DNA from: JADKIH01 sp043747595
Lineage (GTDB): Bacteria; Bacteroidota; Bacteroidia; AKYH767-A; 2013-40CM-41-45
Direction: 5' to 3'
NCBI GenBank assembly: GCA_043747595.1
Contig: JAYTOX010000065.1
Span: 14,743 to 78,742 of the forward strand
Length of the DNA: 64,000 nt
The position numbers were made by a program, and so were the translations under genes. Positions 28,735 to 38,888 of the stretch are shown in pieces (position 1 is the stretch's first letter; each line of letters begins with the position of its first letter). The notes under the pieces were generated by a model, which saw only the letters and a program-made list of their open reading frames with translations, was not told the origin of the DNA and did no database searches.

Positions 28735-30129
28735 ATGAAATCACTTTACACATTTGCACTAATAATGACTATGAGCATAGCTGCTCAATCGCAATTCAGC
28801 CATCAAAATATTTCGTTGCTTGGTCAGTTCAATGATTCAACCGTTGTTGCCGAACCTGTTTATGGAATTCGCTATCAATCATGCTGGGGTTGGGTGAATC
28901 CTGTTGATCAAAAAGAATACGCAATTATTGGATCGACAGCCGGCACATATATTATTGATGTTTCAATACCAACATCACCAACTCAAATCAATTATATCCC
29001 ACACCGTCAATCAGACTGCATTTGGCATGAATACAAAACCTTTGGCAACTACTTATACATTATCAGCGATGATGCAGGAAATAATAGTTTACAAATTGTT
29101 GATATGAGTACCTTGCCTACTACTGCAACAGTAATCTACGACAGCAACTCAATATTTACACATGCCCATGCGCTTTATGTAGATGGAAATAAATTGTACA
29201 TTTCTTCGGTGAATGCCAGCGGAAATTACTCGAGTATGAATGTTTATTCATTGAATGACCCAACAGTTCCTACTTTGTTGCGCAGGCTCGACAGTGATTT
29301 CCCATCAATTAATTCAGTACATGACATGTATGTGGTGAATGATACGGTCTATGCAAGTTGTGGCAATTCCGGCTTGTACATTTTTCACTTTGACAGTGTA
29401 GCAAATCATTTTGTGCTTCTTGGCTCGTTAACTAATTTTCCTACGACACGATATAATCACAGTAGTTTTTTATCGCCCGATCACGGATATTTATATATGT
29501 GCGATGAAGTTCCGTCAGGAATGCCATTCAGTGTTGTTGACGTTCATGACATTTCAAATCCCACTGTTATTGGCACTTACAATACAAATATTGGAGCCAC
29601 ACCTCACAACCCATACGTGAAAGACAATTTACTTTATGTAGCCGCTTATCAAGATGGCCTATATGTCTATGACATTTCGGATCCTGTTACACCACTATTG
29701 TCAGGATACTTTGACACTCACCCACAGAATCCTGTAGGAACGTATCCTTCTCCTGCCTATGCCGGTTGTTGGGCAGCATATACCGATTTACCAAGCGGAA
29801 TTATTCTCGCAAGCGATATGCAATTAGGTTTATTTATTCTTGATGTTTCTATAATTACATCAGCAATAACTACCATAGCAAACAACGACAATAAATTTAT
29901 AATTTACCCGAATCCCTCCAATGACAAATTTTCTGTTCGAATAAAAAATGACAATGAAAATGGAATACTGACTTTATATGACCTGAAGGGAAGAATAATC
30001 ATAAAGCAAAAATTTTGCAATCAAGCAGAACTGACTGTTGAAACAGGCATGTTAGAGAACGGAATTTACATACTTAACATTCAAACTGAAAAATTAAATT
30101 TAACTAATCGAATAAACATACTTCATTAA
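28735..30129 (+). CDS. T9SS-exported 'choice-of-anchor B' beta-propeller-like protein
   Basis: 464 residues: signal peptide (to about AAQSQF), then repeated beta units with the choice-of-anchor B features YAIIGSTAGTYIIDVSIPTS, then DCIWHEYKTFGNYLYIISD, HAHALYVDGNKLYIS and YDISDPVTPLLSGYFDT. A C-terminal type A sorting domain starts at FIIYPNPSNDKFSVRI and ends in LNLTNRINILH. It is predicted to be secreted by T9SS and attached to or released from the surface. It follows PNP by 6 bases and precedes a TlpA lipoprotein by 2. Confidence 0.85.
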   Translation: MKSLYTFALIMTMSIAAQSQFSHQNISLLGQFNDSTVVAEPVYGIRYQSCWGWVNPVDQKEYAIIGSTAGTYIIDVSIPTSPTQINYIPHRQSDCIWHEYKTFGNYLYIISDDAGNNSLQIVDMSTLPTTATVIYDSNSIFTHAHALYVDGNKLYISSVNASGNYSSMNVYSLNDPTVPTLLRRLDSDFPSINSVHDMYVVNDTVYASCGNSGLYIFHFDSVANHFVLLGSLTNFPTTRYNHSSFLSPDHGYLYMCDEVPSGMPFSVVDVHDISNPTVIGTYNTNIGATPHNPYVKDNLLYVAAYQDGLYVYDISDPVTPLLSGYFDTHPQNPVGTYPSPAYAGCWAAYTDLPSGIILASDMQLGLFILDVSIITSAITTIANNDNKFIIYPNPSNDKFSVRIKNDNENGILTLYDLKGRIIIKQKFCNQAELTVETGMLENGIYILNIQTEKLNLTNRINILH

Positions 30130-30131
30130 AA

Positions 30132-31235
30132 ATGAAAATAAAAAACCTCCTCAGTCTATTTGTTCTTTGTGCAATTATCTCCTCTTGTTCCAATCAGAAT
30201 AAAAGCGGTTCAATTAAAGGAAAATTAAAAAACTTCAACAGCACTTTTGTTTATCTAGAAAAAATTGGCGAAAGCGGCGATGAAGTAATTGACTCGGTAA
30301 AAGTTAATGGAAAAGGTGAATTTGAACTTGCAAATCCGGCGAAGGAAATAGATTACTTTATATTAAAAGTTGACAGTTCCAATTCAGTTTTTCTTGTGTT
30401 ACATCCCGGAGAAAAAGTAGAACTGACAGGCGATTCACATAGTTTGGAAAATTCATATACTGTAAGTGGATCCAAAGATTCTGAATTGCTTCAGAAGCTT
30501 AGGTCGTACGATAGACTACTCGGCGACTCTTTAAATACCGTTTATGCATCGGTAAGAAATTCAGATCGCATACTTTCAGATTCAATTGGAATGGAGTTGC
30601 AAGGTTATTACACCCGAACGATGGAAGAGTTCAGCAAAAATTTGATCAAAGAAAATTTAACGAGCATCGTTTCACTTTCGGCTACGAAATTTTTAAATCA
30701 ACAAGCCGAACTAGGATTGATGCAAGAGTTAGAAAAAAATCTCACCGAAATATTACCCAATAACAGGTATGTAAAAGATTTCAAATCGTTGATAGCAGGG
30801 TTATCGAAATTACCGGCAGGAAGTTTGGCGCCAGAAATTTCACTGAACTCTCCCGAAGGAAAAACGATTAAACTTTCTTCATTAAAAGGGAAAATTGTAC
30901 TTATTGATTTTTGGGCTAGTTGGTGCGCTCCATGTCGTAGAGAAAACCCAATGATTGTAGAAGCATACAATCAATTAAAGGGAAAAGATTTTGAAATATA
31001 CGGAGTATCGTTAGACAATAATGTTGCAGCTTGGAAAAATGCAATTAATCAAGACAAGATAAGTTGGATACAGGTAAGCGATTTAAAGCGATGGGACAGC
31101 GAAGTTGCAAAAGCTTACCAGATTGAAGCGATTCCAACAAACGTTCTGATAGACCGTGAAGGAAGAGTAATTGCCAAAGGAATAAGAGGCGAAGATCTCA
31201 TTTCTAAAATATCGGCCGCAATAAAACAAAATTGA
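30132..31235 (+). CDS. TlpA-like thioredoxin lipoprotein with DUF4369 N-terminus
   Basis: 367 residues. The lipobox ends at Cys19 (AIISSCSNQ). DUF4369 (about 25-125) carries the GSIKGKLKNFNSTFVYLEKI pattern. A helical linker follows, then a thioredoxin fold (about 230-365) with the redox motif WASWCAPCRRENP and the cis-Pro region EAIPTNVLIDREGRVIAKG. It is predicted to reduce periplasmic disulfides, for example in cytochrome maturation or for exported proteins. It overlaps the next open frame at its stop. Confidence 0.88.
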   Translation: MKIKNLLSLFVLCAIISSCSNQNKSGSIKGKLKNFNSTFVYLEKIGESGDEVIDSVKVNGKGEFELANPAKEIDYFILKVDSSNSVFLVLHPGEKVELTGDSHSLENSYTVSGSKDSELLQKLRSYDRLLGDSLNTVYASVRNSDRILSDSIGMELQGYYTRTMEEFSKNLIKENLTSIVSLSATKFLNQQAELGLMQELEKNLTEILPNNRYVKDFKSLIAGLSKLPAGSLAPEISLNSPEGKTIKLSSLKGKIVLIDFWASWCAPCRRENPMIVEAYNQLKGKDFEIYGVSLDNNVAAWKNAINQDKISWIQVSDLKRWDSEVAKAYQIEAIPTNVLIDREGRVIAKGIRGEDLISKISAAIKQN

Positions 31236-31252
31236 TTATTCGAAACTTGTAT

Positions 31253-34200
31253 ATGAATAAGACACTGTTACTAATTGCTTTTGTTTTTATTTCTATAAAG
31301 TCAACAGCAAAAAATTACTTTCAACAAAAGGTAGATTATAAAATTCACGTTACACTTGATGATATACATCACACACTTTCGGCTAATGAAACTTTCGTTT
31401 ACACGAACAACTCATCAGAATCATTAAATGAAATTTACATTCATCTTTATCCGAATGCTTACAAGAATACAAGCACCTTTCTAGCAAAAGAATATTTCAA
31501 CACTGGATCAGATAAGATGTTACTTGCATCCGAAAACGATTTGGGCTACATCGATTCACTTTCATTTTCAGTCGATGGAAAATTGGCCAATTGGAATTTA
31601 CTGCAAGACACAATAGATATCGGAAAAATTAAACTAGCTACTCCACTATTGCCTGGACAAAAAATTACTGTCAGTACGCCATTCAAAATAAAAATCCCTT
31701 CAGATCAACTCTCACGACTTGGCCATAATGGGCAGGCTTATTTTATAACACAATGGTTTCCTAAACCGGCAGTGTTTGATAAAAATGGTTGGAATTATTT
31801 TAGCTATTTAGATAAGGGAGAATACTACAGCGAGTTTGGTAGTTTCGACGTGACGATCAATTTACCGGCGAACTATGTTGTTGGTGCCACAGGTGAATTA
31901 GTTGATGGCGAAGAAGAATTGATATGGTTAAATGAAAAGGCAAAAGAAACTGCCTCAATCATTACATTCCCTACAACGATGGAATTTCCTGCATCAGTTA
32001 AAGAACGAAAAACATTACATTATCATCAGGACAATGTTCACGACTTTGCATGGTTTGCCGATAAAAGATGGCATGTATTAAAAGGAGAAGTAGAATTACC
32101 AATGAGTAAAAGAAAAGTAACTACATGGTCGATGTTTACCAATGCAGAAGCAGCTATGTGGAAAATGAGTCCGGAATATATTTCACGTACATTGAAATAC
32201 ATGTCACAGTGGGTTGGTGAATATCCTTATTCAACTTGCACAGCTGTTGATGTAACAGAAGCTTCAGGTGATGGGATGGAATATCCGACGATTACAGCAA
32301 TTGGAAGTTATGGCGATCCATTTGAGTTAGACGTTACTATTGTGCATGAAGTAGCGCATAATTGGTTTTATGGAATCTTGGGAAGCAATGAACGCTATCA
32401 CCCATGGATGGACGAAGGGTTTACAAATTTTTGTGAAACAAGATATGTTTATACGTACTATAAAAATGATTCTATTAAGCAATTAGAGAACATATCAACT
32501 TTTAAGAAATTGAAAAACATTCTTTCATTGTCGGCGTTGAATCATAAAGATTTGCAGTACTTAGGTTATTTAGCAGGTGCTCGGAAACACAGTGATGTAT
32601 CGCAAGATCAAGCAGCACAAAATTTATCGAGAGCCAATTACAGAGGCGATGTTTACTATAAAACAAGCGTATCTGTCGACTATTTAAAAGCTTATTTAGG
32701 CGATTCTTTATTCGATCGTTGTATGAATAATTATTTTGATCAATGGAAATTTAAACATCCTGATCCGGATGATTTAAAAAATGCATTTGTAAGTGCTTCA
32801 GGAAAAAATTTAGATTGGTTTTTCGATAACTTAATGCGCTCTAGTAAAAAAATTGATTATTCATTTAAAAAATTAACTCAACGGAATGATACAATCACAC
32901 TATCTATTAAAAATAAAGAACAAATAAATTCACCACTTTGGGTTAGTACATATTTTCAGGGTAAAAAGCTAAACAACAAATTGATCGAAGGATTTTCCGG
33001 CTTGAAAAAAATTGAAACGGGATATACAACAGGCTATAGCTATAAGATCGATGGCGAAAATGAAATTCCTGAGTTAGAAAGGAGAAACAATACAATCCGT
33101 TCAAGTGGAATATTTAAAAAGACAGAAAAGTTAAAGTTGAAATTTTTATCAGGCATTGAAAATCCCGATAGAACAACAATCTATTTCATTCCTGTTGTTG
33201 GATATAATTTATATAATTCAGTGATGCCGGGAATTGTAGTCCACAATATTAATTTCTTTGAGAAAAAATTTGAGTACGCAATAATGCCTTTGTATGGAAG
33301 TAGAACAAAAGATATTTCAGGCGGTTTAAATTTGCAATATCATGTTTACCTTAACAATAATACATTCAGAAAAATAACATTCGAAGAAACAATTGGACAT
33401 TATGGGTATGCAGAAGATTTTTACTCTCCGCTCGACAATTCATACAACTACCATCACATTCAAGAATTCACAAAATTCGATACTCGAGTAATCATTCAAC
33501 TAAAGCGACCTCATCCACAAAAAGACATTAGAAAAGAAATTGAAGTAAGAGATGTTTTTGTGAGACGCGACATTCCATTCAATTCATTTTATGCACCGCA
33601 GGAAATAGATTACAATTATTTGAAATTAGAATATCGCAGAGTGAATAACAATCCTCTGGACGCTAGTAGCCAGAAATTTTTTGCTTTAATGAATAAAGAT
33701 TTTATACAACTGAATGCAGAGTTAAAACAATTCTTTTGCTATGGCGAGCTGAACAAAGGTGCAAGCATTCGATTTTTTGCAGGCTTCACAAAAATTAACA
33801 ATGAGATACAACGTGATGTTGATTATCGTTATAACTTAAGCGGAACAACAGGCGCAACAGATTATTTATATGACGATATATTTATAGGACGCACAGAAAC
33901 CGATGGCATCTGGTCACAACAGTTTAGTAGAACAGGCGCTGGATTTACAGCACCTACTTTTTTTTACAGGAAGGCAGAGAAATGGATTACAGGACTAAAC
34001 GCTTCCACTACACTTCCCGGACTTATTCCTTTCAAATTATATGCAAATGTTGGAACTTTCGACAATACCGAATTGAGTTTTATCGGATTCAAAGGAATAT
34101 CATGGGAACTTGGAGTAGAATTTCCGGTAATAAAGAACGTTCTTACAATTTACTTCCCATTTGCTTACAGTAAAGACATCCAATACGCCATTGACTCTCA

Positions 34201-34288
34201 AAATTTGAATTTTGGAAATACTATTCGATTTGAATTACATTTGCAGAATCTAAATCCATTAACTTACATCCGTAATATTTATAAATAG
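31253..34288 (+). CDS. M1-family metallopeptidase (gluzincin), exported
   Basis: 1011 residues from ATG 31253 (MNKTLLLIAFVFISIKSTAK), which gives a clean signal peptide; the frame also opens with a TTG 7 codons upstream, overlapping the previous stop. The zinc site is HEVAH (His365, Glu366, His369) with Glu388 in WMDEGFTNF, the M1 HExxH-18x-E spacing. GDGMEYPTI replaces the canonical GAMEN exopeptidase motif. The C-terminal 400 residues are beta-rich and end in a membrane-like aromatic pattern. It is predicted to be a periplasmic or outer-membrane-associated aminopeptidase. Confidence 0.88.
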   Translation: MNKTLLLIAFVFISIKSTAKNYFQQKVDYKIHVTLDDIHHTLSANETFVYTNNSSESLNEIYIHLYPNAYKNTSTFLAKEYFNTGSDKMLLASENDLGYIDSLSFSVDGKLANWNLLQDTIDIGKIKLATPLLPGQKITVSTPFKIKIPSDQLSRLGHNGQAYFITQWFPKPAVFDKNGWNYFSYLDKGEYYSEFGSFDVTINLPANYVVGATGELVDGEEELIWLNEKAKETASIITFPTTMEFPASVKERKTLHYHQDNVHDFAWFADKRWHVLKGEVELPMSKRKVTTWSMFTNAEAAMWKMSPEYISRTLKYMSQWVGEYPYSTCTAVDVTEASGDGMEYPTITAIGSYGDPFELDVTIVHEVAHNWFYGILGSNERYHPWMDEGFTNFCETRYVYTYYKNDSIKQLENISTFKKLKNILSLSALNHKDLQYLGYLAGARKHSDVSQDQAAQNLSRANYRGDVYYKTSVSVDYLKAYLGDSLFDRCMNNYFDQWKFKHPDPDDLKNAFVSASGKNLDWFFDNLMRSSKKIDYSFKKLTQRNDTITLSIKNKEQINSPLWVSTYFQGKKLNNKLIEGFSGLKKIETGYTTGYSYKIDGENEIPELERRNNTIRSSGIFKKTEKLKLKFLSGIENPDRTTIYFIPVVGYNLYNSVMPGIVVHNINFFEKKFEYAIMPLYGSRTKDISGGLNLQYHVYLNNNTFRKITFEETIGHYGYAEDFYSPLDNSYNYHHIQEFTKFDTRVIIQLKRPHPQKDIRKEIEVRDVFVRRDIPFNSFYAPQEIDYNYLKLEYRRVNNNPLDASSQKFFALMNKDFIQLNAELKQFFCYGELNKGASIRFFAGFTKINNEIQRDVDYRYNLSGTTGATDYLYDDIFIGRTETDGIWSQQFSRTGAGFTAPTFFYRKAEKWITGLNASTTLPGLIPFKLYANVGTFDNTELSFIGFKGISWELGVEFPVIKNVLTIYFPFAYSKDIQYAIDSQNLNFGNTIRFELHLQNLNPLTYIRNIYK

Positions 34289-35040
34289 TGATTCCCGGAA
34301 AAAAAATTTATTTCGCTTCAGACTTTCACCTTGGTGTTCCTACCTATGAAAAAAGTTTGGTGCGTGAAAAAAAGATTGTCAAGTGGCTAGATTCAATAAA
34401 AGTTGATGCCGAAGAATTGTATTTAATGGGCGATGTATTTGATTTTTGGTTTGAATATAAAACCGTTGCTCCCAGAGGATACGTTCGACTGTTAGGAAAG
34501 CTTGCAGAGTTATCGGATGCCGGGATAAAACTGTTTTATTTTACCGGAAATCATGACATGTGGACGTTCGATTATTTACAAAAAGAACTTAATGCTACTA
34601 TTTACCGGGAACCTATAGAACAGAATTACAATGGGAAAAACTTTTACATTGGTCATGGCGACGGACTAGGGCCGGGTGATCATGGTTATAAATTCATAAA
34701 AAAAATATTTGCCAGTTCTATTTGTCAATGGCTATTTGCACGCCTTCATCCTAATTTTGGAATTGGCTTAGCAAATTATTTTTCTAAAAAAAGCAGAGTT
34801 GCGACTGGCACTACCGATGAAAAATATTTAGGCGAAGAAAAAGAATGGCTTGTTATTTACTCGAAAGAACTTCTCGCTAAAAAACATTTCGATTATTTAA
34901 TATTTGGTCATCGACATTTGCCATTAGACATTACAATTAATGAAAATAGCCGATATGTAAATTTGGGCGATTGGATACAATATTTTACCTACGGAGTATT
35001 TGACGGAAAAGATTTTCAGCTTCTTAAATACGAAGACTAA
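34288..35040 (+). CDS. lpxH: UDP-2,3-diacylglucosamine diphosphatase-type hydrolase
   Basis: 250 residues from a GTG that shares its G with the preceding TAG stop. Calcineurin-like metal motifs: FASDFHLGVP (residues 8-17), LMGDVFDFWFEY, FTGNHDMWTFDY, IGHGDGLGPGD and FGHRHLPLDI. The order and the FDFWFEY extension are those of LpxH and LpxH2, which hydrolyse UDP-diacylglucosamine to lipid X. Together with lpxK upstream this makes two lipid A steps in one gene run. The enzyme subtype is inferred from motif context. Confidence 0.88.
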   Translation: MIPGKKIYFASDFHLGVPTYEKSLVREKKIVKWLDSIKVDAEELYLMGDVFDFWFEYKTVAPRGYVRLLGKLAELSDAGIKLFYFTGNHDMWTFDYLQKELNATIYREPIEQNYNGKNFYIGHGDGLGPGDHGYKFIKKIFASSICQWLFARLHPNFGIGLANYFSKKSRVATGTTDEKYLGEEKEWLVIYSKELLAKKHFDYLIFGHRHLPLDITINENSRYVNLGDWIQYFTYGVFDGKDFQLLKYED

Positions 35041-35084
35041 GTACTAACTCATAATTTGCAGTAGTCGAACAATCTTTTAGTTTA

Positions 35085-35753
35085 CTAAAGCAATTGTTCA
35101 AAGAAGGCGCCAATTTTCCTGACTTTATCAACCAAATGAATTTCTAAAATCCAATCACGTTGATTACCGTTTTTATCGGGTAAAGAAAGGAGGTCGTTAT
35201 TTTCCGGATGAATGTATAGTTCAATTATGTTTTTCCCGATACGCTCATGAGGAAACTGACCAACAATATGTCCTGCTATTTCACCACCAAACTCCCATCC
35301 TAATTGTTGAGCTCTTTTAAAACAATGCAAGTACAACTGACTACAAGAAAGATTTTTTTGCTGATGAGTCCAATCTCTCACTTCAAACCATAATCGTTCA
35401 ACATCTTCTTTCAGTTTTATTTTTACCGGATTATTTCCTAAAACGTATGTTCGTCCAAAATCAGCTTCCCATTCATCAAAAACAGGACCGAAATCAAAAA
35501 ACAAAATATCATCTTCTTGAATTATTCGATTAGGCGGATTCTCATCGTACGGATGCAATGTGTTTTCTCCAGCTCGTACAATTCTTTTATGCCAAAATTT
35601 TTCAATTCCGAAGTCATCGTAAGCCAATTCGTAGATTTCTTCGTTGAGTTGTTTTTCTGTTTTCCCGGCAACGATTAACGATTTGTCTTCAATGGCATGA
35701 AATAATTCTTCAGCTTTCTTTTCAGCTTCAATAAGTGCTTGTTTACTGTTCAT
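35085..35753 (-). CDS. M24-family metallopeptidase
   Basis: 222 residues, a short pita-bread fold without the N-terminal domain of Xaa-Pro dipeptidases. Metal ligands can be read as Asp in FFDFGPVFDEWEADFGRTY (two Asp), His in EIAGHIVGQ, Glu in WILEIHLVD and a terminal Glu in GAFFEQLL. It is predicted to be a cytoplasmic aminopeptidase or dipeptidase. It shares a minus-strand run with the SRPBCC gene (33 bases apart). Substrate unknown. Confidence 0.8.
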   Translation of the reverse strand: MNSKQALIEAEKKAEELFHAIEDKSLIVAGKTEKQLNEEIYELAYDDFGIEKFWHKRIVRAGENTLHPYDENPPNRIIQEDDILFFDFGPVFDEWEADFGRTYVLGNNPVKIKLKEDVERLWFEVRDWTHQQKNLSCSQLYLHCFKRAQQLGWEFGGEIAGHIVGQFPHERIGKNIIELYIHPENNDLLSLPDKNGNQRDWILEIHLVDKVRKIGAFFEQLL

Positions 35754-35786
35754 TATTTTAAATGATTAATAAGAAAAAATAAAATT

Positions 35787-36239
35787 CTACTTCTCTTCAG
35801 CTGTGGTTTTGATTTTAATTAGAATTGGATTCCACCCTTCACCTCCATTGTAAGCTTCTGCATATCTCCTTTGGCCGTCGCCAACCAAATTATAATCGCC
35901 TTGAGTTACGACTAAAGTTACCTCACCGCTTTTTTCAGCCAAGTCATACGTTACAGTTAAATAATTTTCTGGAAGATCGAGAAGAGAAGAGTGAGGATCG
36001 AATACCGTATAGGAAAGATGTTTCATTGGGATGATAGAAACGATATTCCCTTTAACAGCAGTAAACGGTTTCCCTTCATAAATCATTTCCCAAGTGAGCG
36101 CATCACCATCCTGCCAGTTCGATAATGCCTCGCAACCAAACATGTATTTTTTTGTTTCCTCCGGATCTGTTAAAGTTTTCCAAACCTTAGCGAGATCAGA
36201 ATTAATAACGATGGTATTTGTAATAAATAATTTGTTCAT
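35787..36239 (-). CDS. SRPBCC-domain (AHSA1-like) protein
   Basis: 150 residues covering one START/AHSA1 fold: ITNTIVINSDLAKVWKTLTD, then ALSNWQDGDALTWEM and GNIVSIIPMKHLSYTVFDP. These are small cytoplasmic ligand-binding or chaperone-activator relatives. It sits upstream of the M24 gene on the same strand. No specific ligand can be named. Confidence 0.82.
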   Translation of the reverse strand: MNKLFITNTIVINSDLAKVWKTLTDPEETKKYMFGCEALSNWQDGDALTWEMIYEGKPFTAVKGNIVSIIPMKHLSYTVFDPHSSLLDLPENYLTVTYDLAEKSGEVTLVVTQGDYNLVGDGQRRYAEAYNGGEGWNPILIKIKTTAEEK

Positions 36240-36310
36240 ATAAAATTAAATAAAAACGGATTAATTACTTACACTAATTAAAATTCCTGAAAATCCGAAA
36301 TTTTCAAGTC

Positions 36311-37165
36311 TCATATATTATATTCCTTCCTCCAATAATATTCAGCCAAATTACCTATAGGATGTTGAATTATTTTATCCACTTGAGCATTCTTTTCATT
36401 TCCAACTTTGCGAACAATCTCTTGAAAATAGAAAGCAATACTTCCGACAAAGTGAATTTTTATTTTTTTAAAATTATCATAGCCACAAACCGACAAATCA
36501 AAAAACTCTTCGATCCCTTTTGTTACTTGTTGAATTATCCACGGATCATTTTTATTCTCTGTAAAGAACTTCGCAAAAGAAGCTAACCAAACATTTGCAT
36601 TCGGGTTATTGTAAACATGAGCAATCATAATCTCTTTACTCATTACAGACTCTTCTTCAAACTTCGCCTTTAAATTTTTCGGTAATATATTATACAGATA
36701 ATGAGCTATAAGTTTTTTACCAAAATATGATCCACTACCTTCATCGCCCATAATAAAACCAAGTCCGTAATTATTTTTGTGGATATTTTTTCCATCAAAA
36801 TAACACGAATTACTTCCTGTACCTAAGATGCAAGAAATACCGGCTTCATCACCGCAAGTTGCAAGAACAGCTGCCTTCACATCATGATCAACTACAATTT
36901 GAGCATCAATAAAAAATTTACCCAACGCTTTGCTTACAATTTGGATTCTATCATTGCTAGAACAACCGGCACCAAAGAAGAAAATTTTTTCTATATTTTC
37001 TGCAATTTCCGATAGCGCTTTGCTTTTTTGAAGAACATTGAATATAAAACTTTCATCGTGGAAGTACGGATTAAATCCAACTGTACTAACTTTTTCTCCA
37101 ATGCCTGTACTTTCAACAATGACCCAATCAGCTTTTGTAGATCCACTGTCGGCTACCAATATCAT
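36311..37165 (-). CDS. N-acetylglucosamine kinase-type ASKHA kinase (BadF/BadG family)
   Basis: 284 residues. Phosphate 1 motif LVADSGSTKADWVIVE (residues 3-18), adenosine and phosphate 2 motifs in CILGTGSNSCYFDG, and a GLGFIMGDEGSGSYFGKKL segment characteristic of eukaryotic-like NAGK homologues. It is predicted to phosphorylate an amino sugar such as GlcNAc. It lies 41 bases downstream of gapN and completes the pfkA-gapN-kinase operon, linking amino-sugar entry to glycolysis (inference). Confidence 0.82.
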   Translation of the reverse strand: MILVADSGSTKADWVIVESTGIGEKVSTVGFNPYFHDESFIFNVLQKSKALSEIAENIEKIFFFGAGCSSNDRIQIVSKALGKFFIDAQIVVDHDVKAAVLATCGDEAGISCILGTGSNSCYFDGKNIHKNNYGLGFIMGDEGSGSYFGKKLIAHYLYNILPKNLKAKFEEESVMSKEIMIAHVYNNPNANVWLASFAKFFTENKNDPWIIQQVTKGIEEFFDLSVCGYDNFKKIKIHFVGSIAFYFQEIVRKVGNEKNAQVDKIIQHPIGNLAEYYWRKEYNI

Positions 37166-37206
37166 AGATTAATTTTTAAAATTAGAATTAACTTTATAGA
37201 GAATAC

Positions 37207-38844
37207 CTAAAGAATAAAATCGGTACTTAAGAAAGACGATTTTCGTTCGTCCAATATTTCAGTAAGGATACTTTTGTTTAAGTCATTGTCTTTAGTCGCT
37301 ACCAATGTACGAATACTAAAAACACGAAGCGCATCACTCACGCTCAATGTTCCTTCGGCAGAATCTTTTCTTCCATTGAATGGAAATACATCAGGGCCAC
37401 GTTGACATTGACTATTGATATTTACCCTACAAACTTGATTAACCAATGGATCAATCAGCTGAGCTATTTCATCTGCATTAGACCCGAAAATACTTACTTG
37501 TTGTCCATAGTTCGAATTAACAATGTAATCGATTGGTTCATTTACATCGGTAAATTCAATGACAGGAATTACCGGCCCGAATTGCTCTTCGTTGTAAATG
37601 CGCATCGATGGAAGTATGCCTGTTAAAACAGCCGGATACATGAAACTTTCATTTACCTCGCCTCCATTTTTATTGATTACCGTTGCTCCTTTTGCAACAG
37701 CATCATCAATCAGATCTTTCAAATAGTTGGTTTTTCCTTTTTCCGGCAAAGGAGTTAACATTACATTTTCTTCCCAAGGCATGCCTGCTTTTAGAAGTTC
37801 CAACTTTTGACAATATTTTTCAAGAAAAGATTTAGCAATCGATTTGTGAACAAAAATCATTTTCAATGCTGTGCATCGCTGACCATTGAACGATAAAGAT
37901 CCGGTGATGCATTCACTCACTGTCATTTCAAGCTCGGCATCAGGTAGAATGATAGCAGGATTTTTAGCTTCAAGTCCTAGCGCACCTCTCAAACGATTAG
38001 GAAATGGATGTTGCTTCTTCAATATGTTTGCAACACGACTAGTACCAATAAATGCCAGGCAATCAATTTTTCCCGAAGCCATTAGAGTTCCACTTGTTTC
38101 TGCTCCTTCACCATAAATAATATTGATAACACCTTTGGGAAAAGAGTCGCGAAAAATTTCCAGCAACGGCCTATGTAATAAAACACCATATTTAGCAGGT
38201 TTAAAAATTACTGAGTTACCCATGATAAGCGCGGGTATCAAATTACAGTAGGTTTCATTTAGCGGATAATTGTATGGGCCCATACACAGAACAACACCAA
38301 GCGGACCTCGACGAATTTGCGCATAAACACCTTGCACTTTTTGAATGCGTGAACTATCACGATCTAACGTTTTCAGAGCATCTATCGTGTCTTGAATATA
38401 ATCAATGGTACGATCAAATTCTTTTTGAGAGTCAGAAAAACTTTTACCAATTTCCCACATAATCATTTTCACAACATCATCACGCTTCTCTTTCATTCGC
38501 TTTGTGAAATTCACCATGTGTTCTATTCGCTTTCTGATACTCATGGTAGCCCACTCACCTCTTCCATTATTATAAGAAGTTACAGCAGCATCCAAAGCTT
38601 TTAGCGCTGCTTCTTTATTCAAAATTGGTTGTGAGCCTAAACGAACTTGTTTAGTAACACCATTTTCATTTACAAAAATAGGTGAGTAAACATCTTTTAC
38701 AGGTCCGTTCCATTTTAATATTTCACCATTGATCAAATATTCAGTTTGCTCGATTTCAGCTTTGATCTTCAAATTATCGGGTATATCTTTTAAGCTAGGA
38801 AAAATATTTTCTAATTTCGAATTGCTTGCGGAGTTTGTTATCAT
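37207..38844 (-). CDS. gapN: NADP-dependent glyceraldehyde-3-phosphate dehydrogenase (aldehyde dehydrogenase family)
   Basis: 545 residues. The ALDH signature is present: substrate-entry VLCMGPYNYPLNETYCNLIPA, then the general-base Glu region LGLEAKNPAII, then the catalytic Cys in LSFNGQRCTALKMIFVHKS. The GQRCTA and NINSQCQRGPD signatures belong to non-phosphorylating GAPDH, which makes 3-phosphoglycerate and NADPH from glyceraldehyde-3-phosphate. Its place between pfkA and a sugar kinase (44 and 41 bases) supports a glycolytic bypass role. Activity class rests on motif context. Confidence 0.85.
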   Translation of the reverse strand: MITNSASNSKLENIFPSLKDIPDNLKIKAEIEQTEYLINGEILKWNGPVKDVYSPIFVNENGVTKQVRLGSQPILNKEAALKALDAAVTSYNNGRGEWATMSIRKRIEHMVNFTKRMKEKRDDVVKMIMWEIGKSFSDSQKEFDRTIDYIQDTIDALKTLDRDSSRIQKVQGVYAQIRRGPLGVVLCMGPYNYPLNETYCNLIPALIMGNSVIFKPAKYGVLLHRPLLEIFRDSFPKGVINIIYGEGAETSGTLMASGKIDCLAFIGTSRVANILKKQHPFPNRLRGALGLEAKNPAIILPDAELEMTVSECITGSLSFNGQRCTALKMIFVHKSIAKSFLEKYCQKLELLKAGMPWEENVMLTPLPEKGKTNYLKDLIDDAVAKGATVINKNGGEVNESFMYPAVLTGILPSMRIYNEEQFGPVIPVIEFTDVNEPIDYIVNSNYGQQVSIFGSNADEIAQLIDPLVNQVCRVNINSQCQRGPDVFPFNGRKDSAEGTLSVSDALRVFSIRTLVATKDNDLNKSILTEILDERKSSFLSTDFIL

Positions 38845-38888
38845 TCTAATATTTTAAGTAAAGGTACATTAATTCAATCTACTCATTT

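Noticed and set aside
35041..35090. Terminator between lpxH and the M24 gene
   Set aside because: GAACAAT and ATTGTTC pair, but internal loops break the stem and no T run follows; too weak to list.
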